Assembly: GCF_014650915.1 (NCBI RefSeq)
Contig: NZ_BMVW01000004.1
Location: 62,001-126,000 of the forward strand
Direction: 5' to 3'
Origin: Streptomyces poonensis
GTDB lineage: Bacteria; Actinomycetota; Actinomycetes; Streptomycetales; Streptomycetaceae
Length of the DNA stretch: 64,000 nucleotides
This document shows, in pieces, positions 1 to 7,339 of the stretch (positions are counted from its first letter, which is position 1; each line of letters begins with the position of its first letter). The notes below the pieces were generated by a model, which was not told where the DNA came from, searched no databases, and saw only the letters and a list, made by a program, of their open reading frames with translations. A program made the position numbers and the translations under genes.

Positions 1-2184
1 CCGGAGACGTACCGCGTCCGGCACGCCGTCCGGGACGTGGGCGCCGCCCTCGGCATGGATCCGGCCGAGATCGACCACATCGCCAAGTCCTTCCCGCACA
101 TCCGGGCCAAGGACGCGCGCGCGGCACTGGAGGAACTGCCGGAACTCAGGAAGCTCGCGGGGGAGCAGGAGAAGTACGGCCGGATGTGGGAGCTGGTCGA
201 GGCGCTCGACGCCCTCCCGCGCGGTATCGCCATGCACCCGTGCGGGGTGCTGCTCTCCGACGCCTCCCTGCTCGCCCGTACGCCGGTGATGCCGAGCAGC
301 GGCGAGAGCTTCCCCATGGCGCAGTTCGACAAGGACGACGTGGAGGACCTCGGGCTGCTCAAGCTGGACGTGCTGGGCGTACGGATGCAGTCCGCGATGG
401 CGCACGCGGTGGGCGAGGTCGAGCGGGCGACGGGCAACCGGCTCGACCTGGACGCCGTCGACATCGACGCGGGCGACCCGGCGACGTACGGGCTCATCCG
501 CTCCGCCGAGACGCTGGGCTGCTTCCAGATCGAGTCGCCGGGACAGCGGGACCTGGTCGGGCGGCTCCAGCCCGCGACCTTCCACGATCTGGTGGTCGAC
601 ATCTCCCTCTTCCGGCCCGGCCCGGTCGCCGCCGACATGGTGCGCCCGTTCATCGAGGCCCGCCACGGACGGGCGCCGGCCCGCTATCCGCACCCGGACC
701 TGAAGGAGCCCCTGGAGGAGACGTACGGGGTCGTGGTCTTCCACGAGCAGATCATCGAGATCGTGGACCGCATGACCGGCTGCGGCCGGGGCGAGGCGGA
801 CCGGGTGCGGCGCGGGCTGTCGGACCCGGACTCGCAGGGGCGGATCCGGGTCTGGTTCGCGCAGCATGCCGCCGCCCGGGGATACGACGCGGAGACGATC
901 ACCCGGACCTGGGAGATCGTCGAGGCGTTCGGCAGCTACGGCTTCTGCAAGGCGCACGCGGTCGCCTTCGCGGTGCCGACGTACCAGTCGGCGTGGCTGA
1001 AGACCCACCACCCGGCCGCGTTCTACGCGGGCCTGCTCACCCACGATCCCGGGATGTACCCGAAGCGGCTGCTGCTGGCGGACGCGCGGCGGCGCGGGGT
1101 GCCGATCCTGCCGCTGGACGTGAACCGGTCGGGGGTCACGCACCGCATCGAACTGGTGTCTGAATCGGGTGGAACGGGGAAGTGGGGCGTCCGGCTGGCC
1201 CTCTCCGACGTGCACGGCATCAGTGAGGCCGAGGCCGAACGGATCGCGGCGGGGCAGCCGTACGCCTCGCTGGTCGACTTCTGGGAACGGGCCCGCCCCA
1301 GCCGCCCGCTGGCCGGACGGCTCGCCCAGGTCGGCGCGCTGGACTCGTTCGGCGCCAACCGCCGCGACCTGCAACTGCACCTGACCGAGCTGCACCGGGG
1401 CGCCGGAGGCGGAGGACGCGGGGATCAGCTCCCCCTGTCCGGTGGGCGCGGGACCGCGTCGGCCGGGCTGCCCGACCTCACCTCGGAGGAGCGGCTCAGC
1501 GCCGAGCTGGGCGTGCTCGCCATGGATGCCTCGCGCAATCTGATGGACGACTACAAGCAGTTCCTCGACGAGCTCGGCGTGCTGTCCGCGCGACGGCTGG
1601 GCGAGGCGCGGAACGGGGAGACGGTCCTGGTCGCGGGCGCCAAGGCGGCGACCCAGACCCCGCCGATCCGCTCCGGCAAGCGCGTCATCTTCACCACCCT
1701 GGACGACGGTACGGGTCTGGTGGACCTCGCCTTCTTCGACGACTCCCACGACGCCTGCGCCCACACCGTCTTCCACTCCTGGCTGCTGCTGGTGCGTGGA
1801 GTGGTGCAGCGGCGGGCGCCGCGCAGCTTCAGCGTGGTGGGATCGGTCGCCTGGAACCTCGCCGAACTCGTCGAGCTGCGCCGTACGGGAGGTGTCGAGG
1901 CGGTGGTGGCCCGGCTGGCGCAGGGGGCGGGCGCCCCGGCGGGGGCGGGAGGCGCTCCGGACGGCGAGGGCGCGCACCGGGCGGCCCGGCTCGCCGGGTC
2001 GCACGGGCTGCCCGCGCCGGCCGGGTCCGCGGCGCAGGACCCGATGGAGGCCGCCCGCTCGCGCAGTATCCGCATGTCCACCGGGTACGAGATGCATCCG
2101 TGGGCGGATCTGCGGCCCGCGGGCGAGGAGCCGAAGAAGGCGGCACGGAAGCTGTGGCACCAGAGTCCGGGGAGCGCGGGCTGA
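1..2184 (+). CDS. dnaE2: Error-prone DNA polymerase III alpha subunit DnaE2 (5' end cut off by window)
   Basis: This is the C-terminal 727 or so residues of a C-family replicative-type polymerase. The reading frame is open from base 1, so the true start and the PHP and early palm regions lie upstream. Visible are the palm/fingers blocks (DLGLLKLDVLG, CFQIESPGQ, DISLFRPGPV, a FHEQI helix and GSYGFCKAHA), then a helix-hairpin-helix-like stretch and an OB fold near residues 550-640. DnaE2/ImuC acts in SOS-linked mutagenic translesion synthesis with ImuB. I assign DnaE2 rather than DnaE1 because of the short C-terminus without a clamp-loader tail and the GRGEADRVRRGLSDPDS block, as I recall for this subfamily. 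The partner genes imuA/imuB are not in the window. The stop is 28 bp from the end of the convergent cupin gene. Confidence 0.9.
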   Translation, partial: PETYRVRHAVRDVGAALGMDPAEIDHIAKSFPHIRAKDARAALEELPELRKLAGEQEKYGRMWELVEALDALPRGIAMHPCGVLLSDASLLARTPVMPSSGESFPMAQFDKDDVEDLGLLKLDVLGVRMQSAMAHAVGEVERATGNRLDLDAVDIDAGDPATYGLIRSAETLGCFQIESPGQRDLVGRLQPATFHDLVVDISLFRPGPVAADMVRPFIEARHGRAPARYPHPDLKEPLEETYGVVVFHEQIIEIVDRMTGCGRGEADRVRRGLSDPDSQGRIRVWFAQHAAARGYDAETITRTWEIVEAFGSYGFCKAHAVAFAVPTYQSAWLKTHHPAAFYAGLLTHDPGMYPKRLLLADARRRGVPILPLDVNRSGVTHRIELVSESGGTGKWGVRLALSDVHGISEAEAERIAAGQPYASLVDFWERARPSRPLAGRLAQVGALDSFGANRRDLQLHLTELHRGAGGGGRGDQLPLSGGRGTASAGLPDLTSEERLSAELGVLAMDASRNLMDDYKQFLDELGVLSARRLGEARNGETVLVAGAKAATQTPPIRSGKRVIFTTLDDGTGLVDLAFFDDSHDACAHTVFHSWLLLVRGVVQRRAPRSFSVVGSVAWNLAELVELRRTGGVEAVVARLAQGAGAPAGAGGAPDGEGAHRAARLAGSHGLPAPAGSAAQDPMEAARSRSIRMSTGYEMHPWADLRPAGEEPKKAARKLWHQSPGSAG

Positions 2185-2212
2185 CCGTGGCCCGGAAGCG
2201 CGTGAGCCGTGG

Positions 2213-2587
2213 TCAGTTGGCCCACGGCGGCACGAGGTGCGTACCGTCCGCGAGCCGGGCCTCCAGTCCGACCGATGTGGCGACCCAGGTGACGGCGGTC
2301 CCCTCGCCCGGGTTCTCGACCCCGAAGGCGGCGCCGGAGGGGACGATCACGGTGTCCCCGGCCGTGATCCGCTCGGCGACGCCGTCGAGGGTGACGAGCA
2401 GTTCCCCGTCGAGCAGATGGAGAATCTCCTCCCGGTTGACGGTGTGCACGGGCGCCTTCGTCCCGGCCGGTACCTCTCCCCGCCAGGCGCACAGTTCCCG
2501 GCTGCCGGTGCGGGGAGCGGCGTACGAGACGAAACGGGCGCCGTGGATCTCGTGCACGACGGAATCGGACGAACGGACAACGGGCAT
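2213..2587 (-). CDS. Small single-domain cupin protein
   Basis: A 124-aa protein that is one cupin barrel. It contains the first cupin box (PVHTVNREEILHLLDGE) and a second box (GDTVIVPSGAAFGVENPGEG). The usual HxH metal pair is reduced to one clear histidine, so metal binding is uncertain. Family members include isomerases, dioxygenases and small-molecule sensors, and no specific substrate can be read from the sequence. The ATG is preceded by GGAGG (complement of 2594-2598). It is divergent from a MarR regulator, and the shared intergenic region carries two phased palindromes. This implies that the cupin gene is the regulator's target, probably induced by a small aromatic or similar ligand (inference). 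Confidence 0.85.
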   Translation of the reverse strand: MPVVRSSDSVVHEIHGARFVSYAAPRTGSRELCAWRGEVPAGTKAPVHTVNREEILHLLDGELLVTLDGVAERITAGDTVIVPSGAAFGVENPGEGTAVTWVATSVGLEARLADGTHLVPPWAN

Positions 2588-2614
2588 GGCGGACCTCCGT
2601 GAACGCCTGGCAGA

Positions 2615-2654
2615 TGGTCAAGCAATTTGACTATATGGTCAAGCAGCTTGACCA
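2615..2654. promoter_or_regulatory. Two phased MarR-type operators between cupin and marR genes
   Basis: The downstream site TGGTCAAGCAGCTTGACCA (2636-2654) is a perfect inverted repeat apart from its central base. The upstream site TGGTCAAGCAATTTGACTA (2615-2633) is a degenerate copy starting exactly 21 bp earlier, two helical turns, so both lie on the same DNA face. A further half-site (GTCAAG) follows at 2659. The position, just upstream of the cupin start codon and before the likely marR start, fits autoregulation plus divergent control. Confidence 0.7.
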
Positions 2655-2688
2655 ATGCGTCAAGGGCGGGAGATGTTTCAATGCCTTC

Positions 2689-3135
2689 GTGCAGAACTCC
2701 GACGCCCTGGCCCTGTCCGCCGTCCTGCTCGCCACGGCCGGTGAGCTGACCCGGCGTATCCACGACGGGGTCGTCGCCCGCGGGTTCGAAGGGGTGCGCC
2801 CGATGCACGGCTTCGCGTTCACGCGGCTCGCCGCGGGCGGCGCCACGGTCACCGACCTCGCCGTCCACCTGGGAGTGACCAAGCAGGCGGCCAGCCAGGT
2901 CGTCGACGAACTCGTGCGCAAGGGCTATGTGGAGCGGCGGCCGCACCCCGGGGACGCCCGGGCCCGGCTGGTGGTCCTCACCGAGCGCGGGTGGGCGTGC
3001 ACGCGGGCCGCGGAGGAGGCGGCGGCGGACGCCGTACGGCCGTGGGCCGACGCCCTCGGCGAGGAAGAGATACGGGCACTGCACGGGTGTCTGCTGCGCA
3101 TCGCGCCCAACGGGCCCGTGCGGCCCGCCTGGTGA
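2689..3135 (+). CDS. MarR family transcriptional regulator
   Basis: A 148-aa winged-helix protein. The core shows a dimerisation helix, then the recognition helix region (TVTDLAVHLGVTKQAASQVVDELVRKGYVERRPHP) and the wing (DARARLVVLTERG), typical of MarR. A longer frame opens at GTG 2599, but that start overlaps the cupin Shine-Dalgarno and would place both operators inside the coding sequence. I therefore prefer GTG 2689, about 16 nt after GGGAG. MarR proteins usually repress divergent enzyme genes until a phenolic or other small ligand binds. Here the target is the neighbouring cupin gene and probably marR itself. Confidence 0.85.
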   Translation: MQNSDALALSAVLLATAGELTRRIHDGVVARGFEGVRPMHGFAFTRLAAGGATVTDLAVHLGVTKQAASQVVDELVRKGYVERRPHPGDARARLVVLTERGWACTRAAEEAAADAVRPWADALGEEEIRALHGCLLRIAPNGPVRPAW

Positions 3136-3179
3136 CGACGTGAGGACCTGACGACCTGACGATGTGACCACGTGACGAC
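3132..3179. repeat. Six tandem copies of an 8-bp unit
   Basis: Starting at the marR stop codon, the units GTGACGAC, GTGAGGAC, CTGACGAC, CTGACGAT, GTGACCAC and GTGACGAC follow without gaps. The array sits directly before a strong hairpin terminator. No function is evident; slippage-derived spacer DNA is the simplest reading. Confidence 0.8.
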
Positions 3180-3184
3180 ATGCG

Positions 3185-3223
3185 CCGGGGTCTGTCCGGC
3201 CTGAGCCGCCGGACAGACCCCGG
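3185..3223. terminator. Bidirectional hairpin terminator between marR and LPMO genes
   Basis: Perfect 16-bp stem: arms 3185-3200 (CCGGGGTCTGTCCGGC) and 3208-3223, with a 7-nt loop. There is no U tract, as is common in Streptomyces. It separates the convergent marR and LPMO genes. Confidence 0.85.
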
Positions 3224-3279
3224 GAGCAAGCCGCCACGGCCGCCGCCGTCCAGCGGTCGTGGCGGCCGTCCAGCGGCCG

Positions 3280-4353
3280 TCAGCGGCCGTGCCGGCCGGC
3301 GGCCGCCGCGCGGCGGCGGGTCGAGGCGAACAGGATCGAGGACCCGAGCGCCAGGACGGCCGCGCCGCCGACAGCCACGTACGGGGTCATGCTGTCGCCG
3401 CCGGTCTCGGCGAGGTTCTCGGCGGCGCCCGCGGGCCGGGCGTCGTTGGCGGTGCCCGAACCGGAGCCGGTGTCCGAGGCGGCCTCGGCGGTCTCGGCGG
3501 TCTCGGCTTCGTCCTGGTCCTCGTCCGCGCCCGTGGCTGTGGTCGGGTCCGTAGTCGTCTCGGGGTCGTCGTCCCCGTGGCCGTGGTGCTCGACGGTCGA
3601 CAGGGCGTTGCCGTCCTCGATCTGCTCGTCGGTCGGGGCGGACGCGGACGGCGCCGGTGCGGCGGCCGCGTCGTCCGACGAGGTGCTGCCGCTGTTGCTG
3701 CCGCCGGTCGCGCTGTCGCCGCCGAAGGACACGTCGGAGCAGGAGTAGAAGGCCTCCGGGCTGTCCGAACGCTGCCAGACCGCGTACAGGAGGTGCTTGC
3801 CGGACCGCTCGGGGAGCGTGCCGGAGAACGTGTAGAAGCCGTTCGACGCGACCGGGTCGGTGGCCGTCGCCACCGGGCTCGACAGGTCCAGGTCGTCCCA
3901 GGTGAGCGGCTGGGCGGGGTCGTACCCCTCCTTGGTGAGGTAGACCTTGAAGGTGCCCTTGTGCTGGGCGGTGACCCGGTACTTGAACGTGTACGAGCCG
4001 CTGCTCACGCTCGTCGCAGGCCAGTCGGCGCGGGCCAGGTCGAGGCCCTTGAACGCGTCGTTGCCGGCGCTGCACAGCTCCCCGTCCGGGATGACCTCCT
4101 GGTGGCGGCCGCCGACGTCGCCGATGCGCACGCCGTTCCAGTCGTAGAGCGCCTGGGTGCCGCCGGCCGCGACCGCCGCCTTGCACGCGGCCGACCGCGG
4201 GTTCTCGGGGCCCTCCGCGAAGCACTGCGAGACCCGGCTGACCGGGTCGCCCATCGAACCGTGCGCGGACGCGGGCGCGGCGGCCAGCGCGGTCAGGGCG
4301 AGCGGGGTCAGGCCGACGGCGGCGACGGCGGCAGCCTTGCGGGGTGCGGGCAT
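3280..4353 (-). CDS. Secreted AA10 lytic polysaccharide monooxygenase with a sortase anchor
   Basis: A 357-aa copper enzyme that oxidatively cleaves crystalline chitin or cellulose. The signal peptide ends ...PASA before His31, which becomes the mature N-terminus and, with His131 (in TAQHKGTF), should form the histidine brace. The conserved C-terminal block of the domain, FYSCSDV, is present. The AA10 domain runs to about residue 210. It is followed by a long acidic Ser/Thr/Glu-rich stalk and then LAETGG, a hydrophobic helix and an Arg-rich tail (about residues 310-357). LAxTG is the motif used by class E sortases in Streptomyces, so this LPMO is predicted to be covalently attached to peptidoglycan and not released. 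GAGGAGTTCTTC precedes the ATG. Substrate preference cannot be decided from sequence. Confidence 0.92.
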   Translation of the reverse strand: MPAPRKAAAVAAVGLTPLALTALAAAPASAHGSMGDPVSRVSQCFAEGPENPRSAACKAAVAAGGTQALYDWNGVRIGDVGGRHQEVIPDGELCSAGNDAFKGLDLARADWPATSVSSGSYTFKYRVTAQHKGTFKVYLTKEGYDPAQPLTWDDLDLSSPVATATDPVASNGFYTFSGTLPERSGKHLLYAVWQRSDSPEAFYSCSDVSFGGDSATGGSNSGSTSSDDAAAAPAPSASAPTDEQIEDGNALSTVEHHGHGDDDPETTTDPTTATGADEDQDEAETAETAEAASDTGSGSGTANDARPAGAAENLAETGGDSMTPYVAVGGAAVLALGSSILFASTRRRAAAAGRHGR

Positions 4354-4557
4354 GAAGAACTCCTCGAAACGGTGCGATGCGCGGCTGGAACCGCTGGGGA
4401 ATCCCGTGGGGGTGATCCGAAACTAGCCCCGGGTCACCGCGAGATCGCCTGTTCGAGGCGGGTGAGGAAGATCCTTATGGCGGCGTTAAGGAAGTGATCA
4501 GACTGCGCTCAGGTCCGTACCGCTGTGTACACGACCGACGACGCGTCCGAGCCGTGC

Positions 4558-4695
4558 TCAGCCGTCCGGCCACCACGTCCGCGCGACGTCCTTGCGCACC
4601 TCCGGACGCCCGGCCGGCCGCTCGTCGGCCGCCTCGTCCCGCGCCCGGCGGGACTCGGGCTTCCTCAGGGGCTTGTGCACGGTACTGCGGCGCAT
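4558..4695 (-). CDS. 45-residue basic/acidic hypothetical protein
   Basis: A short gene encoding 45 residues, beginning MRRSTVHKPLRKPE and ending RTWWPDG. It is preceded by GAGGAGG seven bases before the ATG, a very good ribosome-binding site. The protein is highly charged, with no signal peptide or membrane helix; the C-terminal WWPDG is distinctive. I do not recognise a function. It lies alone between the LPMO gene (upstream region 4354-4557 shows no other gene) and a divergent methyltransferase. Confidence 0.6.
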   Translation of the reverse strand: MRRSTVHKPLRKPESRRARDEAADERPAGRPEVRKDVARTWWPDG

Positions 4696-4777
4696 GACTG
4701 CCTCCTCGTGGCCTTACCGGGTTCCGCGTTCCGGCGGAGCTAGGCCTTCCGGGGAGGGTTCCGCACCGCCTCCCGCC

Positions 4778-4824
4778 CTGTCAGTGGCGGCTGTCACGAT
4801 CCGGCTGTCAGTGGCGGGTGTCAC
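4778..4824. repeat. Two 20-bp direct repeats immediately upstream of the methyltransferase start
   Basis: CTGTCAGTGGCGGCTGTCAC (4778-4797) and CTGTCAGTGGCGGGTGTCAC (4805-4824) differ at one base and are 27 bp apart. Each contains two TGTCA elements. They end 10 bp before the ATG at 4834, where a ribosome-binding site would normally lie, so they probably act as a promoter or operator for a leaderless or near-leaderless mRNA. Confidence 0.6.
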
Positions 4825-4833
4825 CCTGACGTC

Positions 4834-5424
4834 ATGACCAGCGACATCGACTGGGACGTGGAGTCCGCCACGTTCGACGACGAGCCCGACCACGGTCTGC
4901 GCGACCCCGTGGTGCGCGACGCCTGGGCGGCCCGGCTGCGCGCCTGGCTGCCCGCGCGCCCCTGCGACGTGCTGGACCTGGGCTGCGGTACGGGCAGTCT
5001 GGCACTCCTCGCCTCCGAGCACGGCCACCGGGTCACCGGGGTGGACCTCTCCCCGGCCATGGTGGGTCTGGCCCGCGCCAAACTGGCGGGCCGTGACGCG
5101 GCGTTCGTCGTCGGTGACGCGGCGGCACCGCCGGTGGGGGAGGAGCGCTTCGACGTGGTCCTCGTACGCCATGTGCTGTGGACCCTTCCGGACCCGGCGC
5201 GTGTGCTGCGGCACTGGCGCGGGCTGCTGCGCCCCGGAGGGCGGCTCGTCCTGGTGGAGGGCGTGTGGGGGACGGTGTCCCCGGTCGGCGTGTCCGCGGA
5301 GCGGCTCATGGACCTGCTCGCGCCCCTCGCGCCCGAGGTACGGCTGGAGTGCCTGTCGGACGACGCGAGGCTGTGGGGGAGGGAGGTGGGGGACCGGCGG
5401 TACGCGGTGGTGGCGGTGTTCTAG
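4834..5424 (+). CDS. Class I SAM-dependent methyltransferase
   Basis: A 196-aa Rossmann-fold methyltransferase of the Methyltransf_11/25 type. Motif I is VLDLGCGTGSLALLA (residues about 48-62), followed by the acidic VTGVDLSP and the post-III segment LRPGGRLVLVEG. The substrate is not evident from sequence. No Shine-Dalgarno is visible before the ATG; instead two direct repeats abut the start. The gene stands alone and ends at a strong hairpin. Confidence 0.88.
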   Translation: MTSDIDWDVESATFDDEPDHGLRDPVVRDAWAARLRAWLPARPCDVLDLGCGTGSLALLASEHGHRVTGVDLSPAMVGLARAKLAGRDAAFVVGDAAAPPVGEERFDVVLVRHVLWTLPDPARVLRHWRGLLRPGGRLVLVEGVWGTVSPVGVSAERLMDLLAPLAPEVRLECLSDDARLWGREVGDRRYAVVAVF

Positions 5425-5425
5425 A

Positions 5426-5458
5426 GCGGTATGCGGCACACGGCATGCCGCATACCGC
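5426..5458. terminator. Hairpin terminator after the methyltransferase
   Basis: Perfect 13-bp arms, GCGGTATGCGGCA at 5426-5438 and its complement at 5446-5458, with a 7-nt loop, two bases after the stop codon. It lies between convergent genes. The arm sequence is almost identical to that of a 24-bp palindrome at 53055-53078. Confidence 0.8.
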
Positions 5459-5482
5459 ATACCGTGCGCGGCACGCGTGTCT

Positions 5483-5986
5483 TCAGCCGAGGAGCGACTC
5501 GAAGGCGTCCTGCCGCCGGGCGAGGAGTTCCAGCTCGTCCAGGGCCGAGCGGGCGGCGGACGTGGCCGCCGGGTCCGTGGCCGCCAGGCCGCTCGCCTCG
5601 AACTCGTCCTCGTCCAGACGCAGTACGGCGGTACCGTCCGCGGAGCACCACAGGTCCAGGTCGAGGTCCTCGACGACGAGCTCCGTGCCGGAGACCACGG
5701 CCGGGCGGGTGACGTCGCAGTACCAGCCCTTCAGGGTGCCCTGCCCGTCGCGGACCTCCTTCACCGCGTACCACCGGTCTCGCCAGTAGTGCTCCGTGAA
5801 GACGTCGCCCGGTTCGAAGCGGACGAAGCCGAAGTCGCGGACGCCGGCACCCGCCCACGGGGCGCGCACGGTGACGCGGGTGCCGTCGTCGCCGACCAGC
5901 TCGGCCGGGTAACGGATCTTCGTACGGCCCGCCTTGACGAGCACCACGTCCCAAAGGCCCGCCCGATCAGCCGAGTTCGCGGACAT
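5483..5986 (-). CDS. DUF402 domain protein
   Basis: A 167-aa cytoplasmic protein of the DUF402/FomD-like beta-barrel family. Characteristic segments are FEPGDVFTEHYWRDRWYAVKEV, a WYCDVTRP strand and the acidic metal-site stretch LVVEDLDLDLW. Relatives are phosphatase- or phosphohydrolase-like, binding divalent metal and nucleotide-linked substrates; the substrate here is unknown. The ATG at 5986 is supported by GGAGG just upstream, and a start six codons earlier lacks one. The gene overlaps the 3' end of the upstream GNAT gene by 20 bp, so the two are translationally coupled and probably act in the same process. Confidence 0.85.
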   Translation of the reverse strand: MSANSADRAGLWDVVLVKAGRTKIRYPAELVGDDGTRVTVRAPWAGAGVRDFGFVRFEPGDVFTEHYWRDRWYAVKEVRDGQGTLKGWYCDVTRPAVVSGTELVVEDLDLDLWCSADGTAVLRLDEDEFEASGLAATDPAATSAARSALDELELLARRQDAFESLLG

Positions 5987-6896
5987 GCCGCACCTCCGTC
6001 GCACAGATCTCGTACCCGAACCACTTGTTGATCGCGATCATAGGGCCGTTGCCCGTGTCGTTGCCCGTGAAGGCCTCCGTGCAGCCGGCCGCGCGGGCCC
6101 GGTGCAGCGAGTGGCTCTTGGCCAGCTTGGCCAGGCCCCGGCCGCGGTGGGAGCGGGCGGTGCCGGTCATCGCGGTGCCGTAGCGGCCGTCGCCGTCCGT
6201 GTAGGCCACGCTGAAGGCCACCGGCCGGCCGTCGGCCACCGCGACGCAGGTCAGGTCGCGGTCGAGGAGGGGATGCCGCCAGGTCTCGTCGAGCCAGGCC
6301 TCGTAGTCCGCCAACTCGTGCTCGATGTCGCCCGGTTCGTCCGCAGAGGCCTCCACGTCCAGCTCGAACAGCGGACGCGGATCGTCCGCGAAGTCGGCGG
6401 CCGTGCGCAGCACGACGCCCGGCGGGAGGTCCGGGAGCGGGGGCAGCGTCCCGTGCACCAGGTCCAGCCGCAGGAAGTGCGCGGAGCGGCTCGCCCGGTA
6501 GCCGCGCCGCTCGGCGAACGCGCGGTTGCCCGGCTCGTCCAGCACCCACGAGTACACCTTGGTCACGCCGTGACCCGCCAGGTACTCCTCGGCGGCGCGG
6601 ACGAGGAGCGCACCCGCCCCACGCCGCGTCCGTCCCGGGTGTACGTACACATTCGCGCTGCCCTGGCCGGGGTCCGGGCTGTCATGCACGACGTGCACCT
6701 GCGCCGTGCCGATGACCTCACCGTCCTCCTCGGCGATCAACTGCCGGAAACGGGCGTCCGGATGAGCGTGGGTGAGGGTATGGGCGACGGATGCCGGGGT
6801 GGCCAGCATGAAGGGCAGGGCCAGCCGCCGCACCCGGGCGAAGCCCTCGACGTCGGCCCCCGCCCCGGGCCGGAGATCGCGCACGATGACGGTCAT
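5967..6896 (-). CDS. Tandem GNAT-domain N-acetyltransferase
   Basis: A 309-aa protein made of two GNAT folds. The first (about residues 1-145) carries the acetyl-CoA loop as VHPGRTRRGAGALLV. The second (about 155-309) carries RSHRGRGLAKLAKSHSL and ends with the NKWFGYEI strand. The overall layout resembles mycothiol-synthase-like duplicated acetyltransferases and antibiotic-modifying relatives, but the acceptor is not predictable. It starts 75 bp from a divergent GntR gene and overlaps the downstream DUF402 gene, forming a two-gene operon. Confidence 0.85.
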   Translation of the reverse strand: MTVIVRDLRPGAGADVEGFARVRRLALPFMLATPASVAHTLTHAHPDARFRQLIAEEDGEVIGTAQVHVVHDSPDPGQGSANVYVHPGRTRRGAGALLVRAAEEYLAGHGVTKVYSWVLDEPGNRAFAERRGYRASRSAHFLRLDLVHGTLPPLPDLPPGVVLRTAADFADDPRPLFELDVEASADEPGDIEHELADYEAWLDETWRHPLLDRDLTCVAVADGRPVAFSVAYTDGDGRYGTAMTGTARSHRGRGLAKLAKSHSLHRARAAGCTEAFTGNDTGNGPMIAINKWFGYEICATEVRHVRELG

Positions 6897-6970
6897 GTGT
6901 GCGCACGCTACGTGCAGGCCGCAGACGGATGCCTCTCATTTTTCTCCGGCGGGTACGGGACAATCGCCTC

Positions 6971-7339
6971 GTGACCCTGAAGATCGACATCACCGAGGGA
7001 CCCGCGCCGTACGAGCAGGTGCGCGCCCAGATCTCCGAGCAGGCACGCTCCGGCGCCCTCCCGGTGGGCTACCGCCTGCCGACCGTACGCGGTCTGGCGG
7101 AGCAGTTGGGGGTGGCCGCGGGCACGGTCGCCAAGGCCTACCGCGCCCTGGAGACGGACGGGGTGATCGAGACCCGGGGCCGCAACGGCACGTTCGTCGC
7201 CGCGGCCGGCTCCGCCGCGGACCGCGAGGCCGCGGCCGCCGCACAGGCGTACGCCGAGCGCGCACGGCGGCTCGGACTGGCCGAGCCCGACGCGCTCGCC
7301 GCGGTGCGCGACGCCCTGCGGGCGGCCTACGGGGACTGA
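6971..7339 (+). CDS. Small GntR (YhcF-type) regulator
   Basis: A 122-aa protein with an N-terminal GntR winged helix (YEQVRAQISEQARSGALPVGYRLPTVRGLAEQLGVAAGTVAKAYRALETDGVIETRGRNGTFV in outline) and only a short helical C-terminus. This is the YhcF/YtrA class that usually controls adjacent ABC transporters. No transporter is adjacent here; the divergent gene is the GNAT/DUF402 operon. GTG 6971 places the start at VTLKIDI, which fits the family N-terminus. Its 3' end overlaps the convergent DUF72 remnant by 13 bp. Confidence 0.88.
   Translation: MTLKIDITEGPAPYEQVRAQISEQARSGALPVGYRLPTVRGLAEQLGVAAGTVAKAYRALETDGVIETRGRNGTFVAAAGSAADREAAAAAQAYAERARRLGLAEPDALAAVRDALRAAYGD

Noticed and set aside
2599-2688. 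Upstream GTG start for the MarR gene
   Set aside because: It would overlap the cupin ribosome-binding site and translate through both operators; the extra N-terminus does not resemble MarR proteins.
4416-4426. AAACTAG half-site near the LPMO gene, resembling the TetR operator at 42942
   Set aside because: Only one arm is present with no TAGTTT partner at the right distance.
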